Positions 6,956 through 13,504 of a stretch of DNA of 64,000 nt are shown here, piece after piece. The translations under genes were made by a program, and so were the position numbers. Position 1 is the stretch's first letter, and the number at the start of each line of letters is the position of its first letter. The notes below the pieces were generated by a model. The model was not told where the DNA came from. It saw only the letters and a program-made list of their open reading frames with translations, and made no database searches. The stretch is from Streptomyces vinaceus (GTDB lineage Bacteria > Actinomycetota > Actinomycetes > Streptomycetales > Streptomycetaceae), in NCBI RefSeq assembly GCF_008704935.1, contig NZ_CP023692.1, positions 5,955,501-6,019,500 of the forward strand, given 5' to 3'.

Positions 6956-8011
6956 GTGCACGACCTGCTTCCCCTGGCCCGCTTCGGCGGCCTCCTCGCG
7001 ACCGACCTCCGAGACGTCACCAGCGACCCCTCCGCCCTCGACTCGACGGGCTTCTGGGCGGTCGCCGCGGACTTCGAGGGCCGGCTGGTCTGCGCCCGCT
7101 TCGGCGACATACGCCCCGACCCCGTCCCGGCCCCCGTCCCGGGGGCCTGGCGAGGCCCCGCCGCCGACCGGTGGTCCTCCTCCCTCGACCGCGCGGCCTA
7201 CACGGCCGGCGTACGCCGCATCCGCGAGTACATCGCCGCCGGCGAGGTCTACCAGGCCAACCTCTGCCGCGTGATGTCCGCGCCCCTGCCCGACCCGGAC
7301 CGCGCCGACGTCGACGCCCTCACGGCGCTCCTCGCCCGCGGTAATCCCGCCCCGTACGCAGGAACGATTCGTCTCCCGGCCCACGGCGTGGAGATCGCCA
7401 CCGCCTCGCCCGAGCTGTACCTGCGCCGGGCCGGCCGCCACGTGGAGTCCGGTCCCATCAAGGGCACCGGCCGCACCGCAGCCGACCTCCTGCCGAAGGA
7501 CCACGCCGAGAACGTCATGATCGTGGACCTCGTACGCAACGACCTCGGCCGGGTCTGCGCCACCGGCTCCGTCACCGTCCCCGAGCTGTGCGCCGTGGAG
7601 GAGCACCCGGGCCTGGTCCACCTCGTCTCCACCGTCAGCGGCGAACTCGCCGCCGGCGCCGGCTGGCCCGAGCTGCTCGCCGCCACCTTCCCGCCCGGCT
7701 CCGTCACCGGCGCCCCCAAGTCCTCCGCGCTGCGGATCATCGAGGCCCTGGAGACCGCCCCCCGCGGCCCCTACTGCGGGGGCATCGGCTGGGTCGACGC
7801 CGACCGCGGCACCGCCGAGCTCGCCGTCGGCATCCGCACCTTCTGGATCGACCGGACGCGCCCGGGCGGCCCCAGCCTGCTCTTCGGCACCGGCGCCGGC
7901 ATCACCTGGGGCTCCGACCCCGACCGCGAATGGGCCGAGACGGAGCTCAAGGCCGCCCGCCTGCTCCGGGTAGCGTCGGGAACCCATGAGGTGAGCGGCA
8001 CCCCTGGGTGA
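6956..8011 (+). CDS. pabB: Chorismate-binding enzyme, aminodeoxychorismate synthase component I-like
   Basis: 351 residues of the chorismate-binding fold shared by PabB and TrpE. Visible motifs are YxAGEVYQANLCR, IATASPELYLRR, SGPIKGT, DHAENVMIVDLVRNDLGRV, FPPGSVTGAPK and the C-terminal TELKAARLL region. With the next gene (PabC-like lyase) it should provide p-aminobenzoate for folate. It lacks the long N-terminal regulatory domain of TrpE, which favours PabB. The GTG at 6956 lies 7 nt after a TAGACT -10 box (6943–6948), suggesting a leaderless mRNA; the longer open frame upstream runs through tRNA-Cys and tRNA-Gly and is not coding. Confidence 0.88.
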   Translation: MHDLLPLARFGGLLATDLRDVTSDPSALDSTGFWAVAADFEGRLVCARFGDIRPDPVPAPVPGAWRGPAADRWSSSLDRAAYTAGVRRIREYIAAGEVYQANLCRVMSAPLPDPDRADVDALTALLARGNPAPYAGTIRLPAHGVEIATASPELYLRRAGRHVESGPIKGTGRTAADLLPKDHAENVMIVDLVRNDLGRVCATGSVTVPELCAVEEHPGLVHLVSTVSGELAAGAGWPELLAATFPPGSVTGAPKSSALRIIEALETAPRGPYCGGIGWVDADRGTAELAVGIRTFWIDRTRPGGPSLLFGTGAGITWGSDPDREWAETELKAARLLRVASGTHEVSGTPG

Positions 8012-8027
8012 GCGGAGGGATCGTACG

Positions 8028-8852
8028 GTGAGGATCTGGCTCGACGGCGCGCTGCGCAGCGCCGACAGCGCACAGGTGTCCGTCTTCGACCACGGGCTGA
8101 CCGTGGGCGACGGAGTGTTCGAGACCGTGAAGGCGGAGCGCGGCACGGCCTTCGCGCTCACCCGGCACGTGGACCGGCTCACCCGCTCGGCCCGCGGCCT
8201 CGGGCTGGCCGACCCCGACCCCGAGGAGGTGCGCCGGGCCTGCGCGGCCGTCCTGGAGGCCAACCCGCTGCCGCTCGCCCGCATGCGCATCACCTACACC
8301 GGCGGCGTGTCCCCGCTCGGCTCCGACCGCGGCGACGCCGGCCCCACCCTCGTCGTGGCCCTCGCCGAGGAGGTCCGCCGGCCCGACACCACCGCGGTGA
8401 TCACCGTGCCCTGGGTGCGCAACGAGCGCTCCGCCGTGGCCGGCCTGAAGACCACCTCGTACGCGGAGAACGTGGTCGCCCTCGCCGCCGCTCACCGGGC
8501 CGGGGCCTCCGAGGCGCTGTTCGCGAACACCGTCGGGCGCCTGTGCGAGGGCACAGGCTCCAACGTGTTCGTCGTCCTCGACGGGGAGCTGCACACACCG
8601 CCCCTCGCCTCCGGCTGCCTCGCCGGAATCACCCGGGCCCTCGTCGTGGAGTGGGCCGGGGCCAAGGAGACCGAGCTGCCCTTCGAGGCGCTGGAACAGG
8701 CCGAGGAGATCTTCCTGACCTCCACCCTGCGCGACGTGCAGGCCGTCCACCGGGTCGACGGGCGCGGCACGGCCCCGGCCGTGCCGGGCCCCGTCACCGC
8801 CGAGGCCATGCGGATCTTCGAGGCGCGCGCCGGCGCGGACATCGACCCCTGA
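8028..8852 (+). CDS. pabC: Class IV aminotransferase, aminodeoxychorismate lyase-like
   Basis: 274 residues of the PLP fold-type IV family: the DHGLTVGDGVFETVKAERG motif near residues 20–38, the catalytic Lys in GLKTTSYAENV, EALFANTVGRLCEGTGSNVFVV, and LASGCLAGITRALV. In the folate pathway it would release pyruvate from aminodeoxychorismate to give p-aminobenzoate. It starts 16 bp after the pabB-like gene with GGAGGG upstream, so the two form an operon. D-amino-acid or branched-chain transaminase activity is the alternative for this family. Confidence 0.87.
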   Translation: MRIWLDGALRSADSAQVSVFDHGLTVGDGVFETVKAERGTAFALTRHVDRLTRSARGLGLADPDPEEVRRACAAVLEANPLPLARMRITYTGGVSPLGSDRGDAGPTLVVALAEEVRRPDTTAVITVPWVRNERSAVAGLKTTSYAENVVALAAAHRAGASEALFANTVGRLCEGTGSNVFVVLDGELHTPPLASGCLAGITRALVVEWAGAKETELPFEALEQAEEIFLTSTLRDVQAVHRVDGRGTAPAVPGPVTAEAMRIFEARAGADIDP

Positions 8853-8915
8853 GGCGGCCGATCCGCCCGCATATCGGCTGTCGCACGGGGCCGCCGGGCG
8901 GGTAGAACTCGGTTG

Positions 8916-9740
8916 ATGACCACCACCCTGCGGCCGAGCGGGCCGCTTCAGCAGAGCACCGGGGGCGCGCGGTCGCGCCCGTACGAGATCCGGGTCAACA
9001 GCAGGCGCGTCGGCGAGCTGACCGTCGCCAGCGACACGCCCTTCGGGCCGACCGTGGGCGAGATACGCGACCTGGCCGTCGACGAGGGCGACCGGCGCCG
9101 CGGCCGCGCCACGGTCGGGGCGCTCGCCGCCGAGGAGGTGCTGCGCGGCTGGGGCTGCCGCCGGGTCCGGGTCTCCGTACCCGCGGCCTCGGCGGGCGGC
9201 CTGCGGATGGCGCAGGCGCTCGGGTACGCCGAGTACAGCCGGAACATGGCCAAGGACCTCCCGGCGGAGCCGCCCGAGCTCCGCGCGGGGGTCGTCGGCC
9301 GCCCCATGACGGAGGCCGAGTACGAGGTCTGGCTCGTGGGGGCGGTCGAGGGCTACGCGGCCGACTGGACCAGCCGCGGGATGTCGCAGGAGGCCGCCCG
9401 CGCGAAGTCGGTGGCCGATCACGAGCGCGCGCTGCCCCACGGGCTGGCCACCGAGGGCGCCACGCTGTCCGTCCTGGAGGCGGACGGCGTCCCCGTCGGC
9501 CACGTGTGGTCGGCGCCGAACGGCGAGGGCGCATACGTCTTCGACGTGGCCGTCGCGGAGGAGCACCGGGGCCGGGGGTACGGGCGCGACCTGATGCTCC
9601 TGGCCGAGCGCACGGCCGTCGCCGGGGGCCACCGCGTCCTCGGCCTCCAGGTCTTCGCGGGCAACACCCCGGCTCTGCGGCTGTACGAGTCCCTCGGCTA
9701 CCGGACCACGAACGTCAACTACGCCAAGGACCTGCTCTAA
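8916..9740 (+). CDS. Tandem GNAT N-acetyltransferase
   Basis: 274 residues with two GNAT-like halves. The N-terminal half (about 20–110) has IRDLAVDEGDRRRGRATVGALAAEEVLRG, a degenerate acetyl-CoA loop. The C-terminal half (about 170–270) has FDVAVAEEHRGRGYGRDLMLLAE, a canonical R/Q-x-x-G-x-G/A loop, and a typical NTPALRLYESLGY ending. The C-terminal half is probably catalytic and the N-terminal half structural. ATG 8916 is preferred over the in-frame TTG at 8913. A TAGAAC hexamer ends 7 nt upstream and no Shine–Dalgarno sequence is visible. The substrate is unknown. Confidence 0.82.
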   Translation: MTTTLRPSGPLQQSTGGARSRPYEIRVNSRRVGELTVASDTPFGPTVGEIRDLAVDEGDRRRGRATVGALAAEEVLRGWGCRRVRVSVPAASAGGLRMAQALGYAEYSRNMAKDLPAEPPELRAGVVGRPMTEAEYEVWLVGAVEGYAADWTSRGMSQEAARAKSVADHERALPHGLATEGATLSVLEADGVPVGHVWSAPNGEGAYVFDVAVAEEHRGRGYGRDLMLLAERTAVAGGHRVLGLQVFAGNTPALRLYESLGYRTTNVNYAKDLL

Positions 9741-9752
9741 GCCGTGTCGCCC

Positions 9753-9914
9753 AGGCCGTGTCTTTCGGATCATGGCGGGCCCGGGGCGCCCGGCACCGCG
9801 CCTGGCGGCGTTCTCGTCGGTCGCCGACACACCACGTCGACTTCCTCCTCGGCCTTGCGATGCACGGCACCAGACGCCCCGGGCTGATCCGCCCTGATCC
9901 GGAAGACACGACCT
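9753..9914. mobile_element. MITE-like element with 26-bp imperfect terminal inverted repeats
   Basis: The left end contains GTGTCTTTCGGATCATGGCG (9758–9777). The reverse complement of the right end, counted back from 9909, gives GTGTCTTCCGGATCAGGGCG. With the flanking AGGCC/AGGTC the repeats extend to about 26 bp with three mismatches. The interior (about 110 bp) has no intact gene. The element fills the gap between the convergent GNAT and DsbA-like genes, and its right end contacts the DsbA-like stop codon. A short, non-coding, inverted-repeat-bounded unit fits a miniature inverted-repeat element mobilised by a transposase elsewhere. I see no clear target-site duplication. Confidence 0.6.
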
Positions 9915-10407
9915 ACGCCGACAGGAGGCGGTCCGCGATCTCCTCGATGCGGGCCCGCAGGCCCTCCTGGCTCTTGCCGCCGTCGAGGCGCTCGCCGTCG
10001 ATGACGTACGTCGGGGTGCCGGTCACGCCGATGGCCTTGCCCTCGGCCTGGTCGGCGTCGACGATCAGGATGTGCCGGCCGTCGATCAGCGCGGTGTCGA
10101 ACTCCTCCGCGTCGAGGCCCAGTTCACGGGCGACGTCCAGCAGGACGGGCTCGCCGCGCTCGCCGAGCTCCGCGGTGCGGGCCAGGACGGCCTCCACGTA
10201 CGGCCAGGCCCGGCCCTGCTCCGCGGCCTCCTCGGCGGCCTGCGCCGCGGCGAAGGCGTGCTTGTGCTTCTCCAGCGGGAAGTGGCGCAGCCGGATGTCC
10301 AGCCGGTCGCCGTAGCGGGCCCGCAGGGCGCGTACGTCGTCCAGGGCGCGGTGGCAGTCCGGGCACTGGAGTTCGCACCAGACGTCGAGGATCACGGAAT
10401 CGGTCAT
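9913..10407 (-). CDS. DsbA/FrnE-like thioredoxin-fold oxidoreductase (cytoplasmic)
   Basis: 164 residues. The active-site CPDC lies at 15–18 (CELQCPDCHRALDD), and the cis-proline loop TGTPTYVIDG near residue 130 shows an intact thioredoxin fold with a DsbA-type helical insertion (about 60–115). There is no signal peptide, so it should act in the cytoplasm on disulfides or as a small-molecule oxidoreductase. The ATG at 10407 is chosen because the thioredoxin strand begins at once; the upstream frame is not family-like. The stop codon lies at the edge of the MITE-like element. Confidence 0.85.
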   Translation of the reverse strand: MTDSVILDVWCELQCPDCHRALDDVRALRARYGDRLDIRLRHFPLEKHKHAFAAAQAAEEAAEQGRAWPYVEAVLARTAELGERGEPVLLDVARELGLDAEEFDTALIDGRHILIVDADQAEGKAIGVTGTPTYVIDGERLDGGKSQEGLRARIEEIADRLLSA

Positions 10408-10577
10408 GGGCCCAGTGTCCCAGCCGCCGGGTGCCGTCACCGAAACGCACCCCCTGAGGAGGAGGCGCGACCCCGAGATCTCCCGGAGATCGGAGCCGGA
10501 CCGCCTCGGGCCGTGGCCGCGGCGGCCGTGCCCGGTGCAGGATGGAAGGGACGGATCGCCCACCCCTGGAGGACCGC

Positions 10578-11021
10578 ATGCTGGCCGAGACCATATGTTC
10601 CGCGGTGTCCGCGGCGGGCCTGGGCATCGCCGCGGTGGCCGCCTACCGCAAGCGCTTCCTGGCCGCCACGCGGATCGCGGCGTACGCGCTGGTGCCGGTC
10701 GCCCTGGTGCTGACGGGCGTCGTGGAGTGGGTGTCCGGGATGGTCTTCAAGCCGGCCGTCTGGGTGGGCTTCGGGCTGCTCGGGCTCTCCTGGGTGCTGT
10801 TCATGACCACGCGCGCCATCGAGCGGCGCCGGCTCGGCGCGGGGGAGGAGCCCGCCAAGGCGGCCAAGGCGCGCCCCGCCCGGGAAGCCGTGGCCCCGGC
10901 CGCGTCGGCCCCCTCGCTGGGGCAGGGCGCCCGGCCGCAGCCCGCGTCCCGTCAGGCGCCCGCCGCTCCCGCGGACGACTTCTCCGACATCGAGGCGATT
11001 CTGAAGAAGCACGGCATCTGA
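10578..11021 (+). CDS. Conserved actinobacterial membrane protein with a C-terminal DDFSDIEAIL motif
   Basis: 147 residues: three probable membrane segments (about 4–20, 32–50 and 58–76) and then a long Ala/Pro-rich cytoplasmic linker ending in the acidic–amphipathic motif DDFSDIEAILKKHGI. GGAGGA (10568–10573) precedes the ATG. Homologues are, from memory, sometimes labelled cellulose synthase, but nothing here resembles a glycosyltransferase and that label should not be trusted. The C-terminal motif after a flexible linker looks like a docking peptide; this is inference. Confidence 0.75.
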   Translation: MLAETICSAVSAAGLGIAAVAAYRKRFLAATRIAAYALVPVALVLTGVVEWVSGMVFKPAVWVGFGLLGLSWVLFMTTRAIERRRLGAGEEPAKAAKARPAREAVAPAASAPSLGQGARPQPASRQAPAAPADDFSDIEAILKKHGI

Positions 11022-11125
11022 GGCGCGGCATCTGAAGCACGGCACCCCGGCCCCGCGCAGGGTATTGCCGCGAACCTGACGAGAAGGGGTGAACTCCCGC
11101 GTAAAGGCTGGCGTGTTGGGGGCCC

Positions 11126-11338
11126 ATGGCGGGCGCCCTGCGCGATCATCGCCCCGACATGCTCGACACATCGCAGGGCGACCCGCCGGTTCCCGCGCCG
11201 GCCCCGGTCCCCGCCCCCGTCGCCGAGGAGCCGCGAGGCTGCCTCTTCGCGCTCTCCCAGCCACCCCTGATGATCTTCCTAGGGGTGATCGGCACCCTGT
11301 TGCTGCTGGCCGCCGTGCACGACCTCTTCCTGCTGTGA
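11126..11338 (+). CDS. Small membrane protein, unknown function
   Basis: Up to 70 residues; ATG 11159 gives a 59-residue version. A proline-rich N-terminus (PAPAPVPAPV) precedes one membrane helix, PPLMIFLGVIGTLLLLAAVH. Its 3' 60 bp overlap the 3' end of the convergent CGNR gene, so both C-termini are encoded on opposite strands of one segment. The hydrophobic helix argues for a real gene, but its start is uncertain and no ideal ribosome-binding site is seen. Confidence 0.5.
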   Translation: MAGALRDHRPDMLDTSQGDPPVPAPAPVPAPVAEEPRGCLFALSQPPLMIFLGVIGTLLLLAAVHDLFLL

Positions 11339-11947
11339 GCCCGGGTGCGCCTCGTGCCGCTCGCCGTGGAGCGCGTCCTGCTCCGGCGGTCCCGCGTCGG
11401 CTTCCTTGCGCCGGGCCCGGTACGCGGCGACGTGCAGCCGGTTCCCGCAGGTCCGGCTGTCGCAGTAGCGCCGGGAGCGGTTCCGCGAGAGGTCCACGAA
11501 GGCCCGCCGGCAGTCGGGGGCCTCGCAGCGGCGCAGCCGCTCCTGCTCCCCGGAGACCACGATGAAGGCCAGCGCCATGCCGCCGTCGGCGGCGAGGTGG
11601 TCACCCAGCGAGGCGCCCGGCGCGAAGTAGTGGACGTGCCAGTCGTAGCCGTCGTGGTCGGTCAGCTGCGGGGTGGTGCCCGCCGTCGCCACCAGCTCGT
11701 TGATCAGTCCGGCCGCGGTCCGGGGGTTGGGCGCTCCGAAGACCTGGGCGAACTTGCCGCGGACCGTCCGTACCCCGGCCAGGTCGCGGGCGCCGAGCTC
11801 GCCGATGTCGCTGATCTCGTACTCGCGTACGAATTCGCGCAGCGAGCCGACGTCGGCCAGTCCGTCGGGCTGCTCCGCCTCGGCCGCGGTGTTCACCAGC
11901 GCGACGACGACGTCGAGCGCGCGACGGGTGTCGTGGGGAATCTGCAC
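11279..11947 (-). CDS. CGNR zinc-finger protein with ABATE-type stress-response domain
   Basis: 222 residues. The N-terminal two-thirds (about 1–130) match the ABATE/DUF1470 domain common in actinobacteria. The C-terminal zinc finger spans about 138–178 with Cys in RRCEAPDCRR, RYCDSRTC and the name-giving CGNR. It is a predicted nucleic-acid-binding regulator. The last 40 residues (EADAGPPEQD onward) are low complexity and overlap the convergent small membrane gene, so the true function probably ends near residue 180. GTG at 11947 follows an AGGGAG ribosome-binding site. Confidence 0.85.
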   Translation of the reverse strand: MQIPHDTRRALDVVVALVNTAAEAEQPDGLADVGSLREFVREYEISDIGELGARDLAGVRTVRGKFAQVFGAPNPRTAAGLINELVATAGTTPQLTDHDGYDWHVHYFAPGASLGDHLAADGGMALAFIVVSGEQERLRRCEAPDCRRAFVDLSRNRSRRYCDSRTCGNRLHVAAYRARRKEADAGPPEQDALHGERHEAHPGSQQEEVVHGGQQQQGADHP

Positions 11948-12162
11948 GGGGGTCGCTCCCTGGGGGCCGGGCCTGCGGCGACGGACCAGTGCCGCCGCTG
12001 GGGGCCGACTCTAGCCGTGCCCGGGCGGAACCGGGAGGGACCCCTGTGGCGGCCGCGTCACAAGGGACGGAGTGGACCGCGCCACGCACACCGGCGCCGC
12101 CCTCGCGGACGGCTTCCGCGAGAACAGCGCCGGCACTGCCGTATGTGGTTTTCGTCCAGCCC

Positions 12163-12222
12163 GCACCGTCGCCCCGAGTCGGACGGTGCGGAGTGGCCCC
12201 CGGCGCGTGCCGGGAGGGGCTC
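12163..12222 (-). terminator. Double-hairpin terminator after ssgB
   Basis: Reading in the ssgB direction, the first stem pairs bases 12222–12209 with 12204–12191 around a 4-nt loop. A second stem, GCACCGTC with GACGGTGC, lies at 12163–12189. They begin about 15 bp past the ssgB stop codon. Confidence 0.65.
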
Positions 12223-12236
12223 CCTGAGGGTCTGGC

Positions 12237-12650
12237 TCAGCTTTCGGCCAGGATGTGGGAGAGCTCCTTGTCGAGGTCGAAGTGCCGGTGTTCGGTCCCG
12301 GGTGGAACCGCGGCGTCCGTCCGCTTGAGGAACGATTCGAGTGCGCGGGCGGGTGCTTCGAGCAGCGCTTCTCCCTCCGGTGAGCTCAGGGCGATGCAGA
12401 CGACGCCCTGACCGTGGCTGCGGGACGGCCAGACGCGGACGTCTCCGGTTCCGGTGGGCCGGTGGAGGCCCTCAGCGAGGAGGTCTCGGGCGAAAACCCA
12501 CTCGACCGTCTCCTCGGCGCCGGTGTGGAAGGTGGCGTGCACGGCGTAGGGATCGGCCGTGTCATACCGCAGGCCCGCCGGGACAGGCAGTGAAGACTCG
12601 CTCGACACAACGAGGCGCAGGTGCAGCTCGCAGCTGACCGTGGTGTTCAT
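12237..12650 (-). CDS. ssgB: SsgB, sporulation-specific cell division activator
   Basis: 137 residues, essentially the canonical SsgB sequence: MNTTVSCELHLRLVVSSESS at the N-terminus, then VHATFHTG, WVFARDLLAEGLHRPTGTGDVRVWP and the C-terminal ELSHILAES. From published work SsgB, with SsgA, recruits FtsZ to future septum sites in sporulating aerial hyphae, and in S. coelicolor its transcription depends on stress sigma factor SigH. The ATG at 12650 is fixed by this conserved start. The 177-bp region to the divergent gene holds its promoter; I see no SigH box clear enough to call. Confidence 0.97.
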   Translation of the reverse strand: MNTTVSCELHLRLVVSSESSLPVPAGLRYDTADPYAVHATFHTGAEETVEWVFARDLLAEGLHRPTGTGDVRVWPSRSHGQGVVCIALSSPEGEALLEAPARALESFLKRTDAAVPPGTEHRHFDLDKELSHILAES

Positions 12651-12791
12651 AAGCGCCAGGGCCTTTCGCTCAGTGTGCGCTCGGGGATTCGCACGTCGGC
12701 GAAATCGACATGCCACCTACGGTGCCGTTGTAAACCCCTCTGACCGTTTTGCGGACCTCTGGGTCCCTCGGACGGCGGATCCAAAGCGGCA

Positions 12792-12820
12792 TTCACGTGT
12801 GCTTCCGGCTCCGGTAGATT
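12792..12820 (+). promoter_or_regulatory. Promoter of the TIGR02611-type gene, leaderless
   Basis: TTCACG (12792–12797), a 17-bp spacer and TAGATT (12815–12820) precede the ATG at 12828 by 7 nt, placing the transcript start at or next to the start codon. No Shine–Dalgarno sequence is present. Confidence 0.6.
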
Positions 12821-12827
12821 CGGGCTC

Positions 12828-13298
12828 ATGAATACGGGGAGTGACCGCGGGCCCCAGGGGTCCGCAGCCGAGTCCGGAGTCGAGTCCGCAGCCGATGACG
12901 CCACTCAGCAGACCACGGAAGAAGCGCCGCACGTGTCGAAGGCTCCCGCCTTCATCAAGTCGCGCCGCACTCTGCACCTGAGCTGGCAGGTCGGCGTCTT
13001 CGTCGTCGGCCTCGCCGTCATCGGCGCGGGCATCGCCATGCTCGTCCTGCCGGGCCCCGGCTGGGTCGCGATCTTCGCGGGCCTGGCGATCTGGGCCACC
13101 GAGTTCGCCTGGGCCCACCTGGTGCTCCGCTGGACCAAGCGCAAGGTGACCGAGGCCGCGCAGAAGGCGCTGGACCCCAGGGTCCGCCGCCGCAACATCA
13201 TCCTGACCAGCGCCGGGCTCGTGATCGCCGGCGCGCTGGTCGGCTTCTACCTGTGGAAGTACGGGCTCACGCTGCCCTGGAACCTCAAGGACCAGTGA
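12828..13298 (+). CDS. TIGR02611-family actinobacterial transmembrane protein
   Basis: 156 residues. A hydrophilic acidic N-terminus (1–45) is followed by two close membrane segments with the family hallmark MLVLPGPGWVAIFAGLAIWATEF (about 80–102), a basic loop (KRKVTEAAQKALDPRVRRR) and a last membrane helix (about 125–143). Members resemble PGPGW-type membrane proteins of unknown function. It is divergent from ssgB, and the position is conserved in streptomycetes as far as I recall, but no functional link is proven. Confidence 0.85.
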   Translation: MNTGSDRGPQGSAAESGVESAADDATQQTTEEAPHVSKAPAFIKSRRTLHLSWQVGVFVVGLAVIGAGIAMLVLPGPGWVAIFAGLAIWATEFAWAHLVLRWTKRKVTEAAQKALDPRVRRRNIILTSAGLVIAGALVGFYLWKYGLTLPWNLKDQ

Positions 13299-13355
13299 CG
13301 GACCGCCGATGGTCGGGAACCACCGCTGACATGGGGTAATGTTTGCGGTGCGTCC

Positions 13356-13427
13356 GGGCGATTAGCTCAGTGGGAGAGCACTTCGTTCACACCGAAGGGG
13401 TCACTGGTTCGAACCCAGTATCGCCCA
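13356..13427 (+). tRNA. tRNA-Val (CAC), copy 1
   Basis: Acceptor GGGCGAU/AUCGCCC, anticodon arm CUUCG-UUCACAC-CGAAG with anticodon CAC, T arm CUGG-UUCGAAC-CCAG, no encoded CCA. A TAATGT -10-like hexamer lies at 13337–13342. A perfect terminator follows. Confidence 0.95.
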
Positions 13428-13433
13428 CCCGGA

Positions 13434-13472
13434 CCAAGGGCCCGGAGACTTTCACCGTCTCCGGGCCCTTGG
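13434..13472 (+). terminator. Perfect 16-bp hairpin terminator after tRNA-Val
   Basis: CCAAGGGCCCGGAGAC (13434–13449) pairs exactly with GTCTCCGGGCCCTTGG (13457–13472) around a 7-nt loop. It also faces the convergent membrane-protein gene, so it may work in both directions. Confidence 0.9.
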
Positions 13473-13504
13473 CGTTTCCCGCCGTACTCCGCTCCGCTCC
13501 CCGG

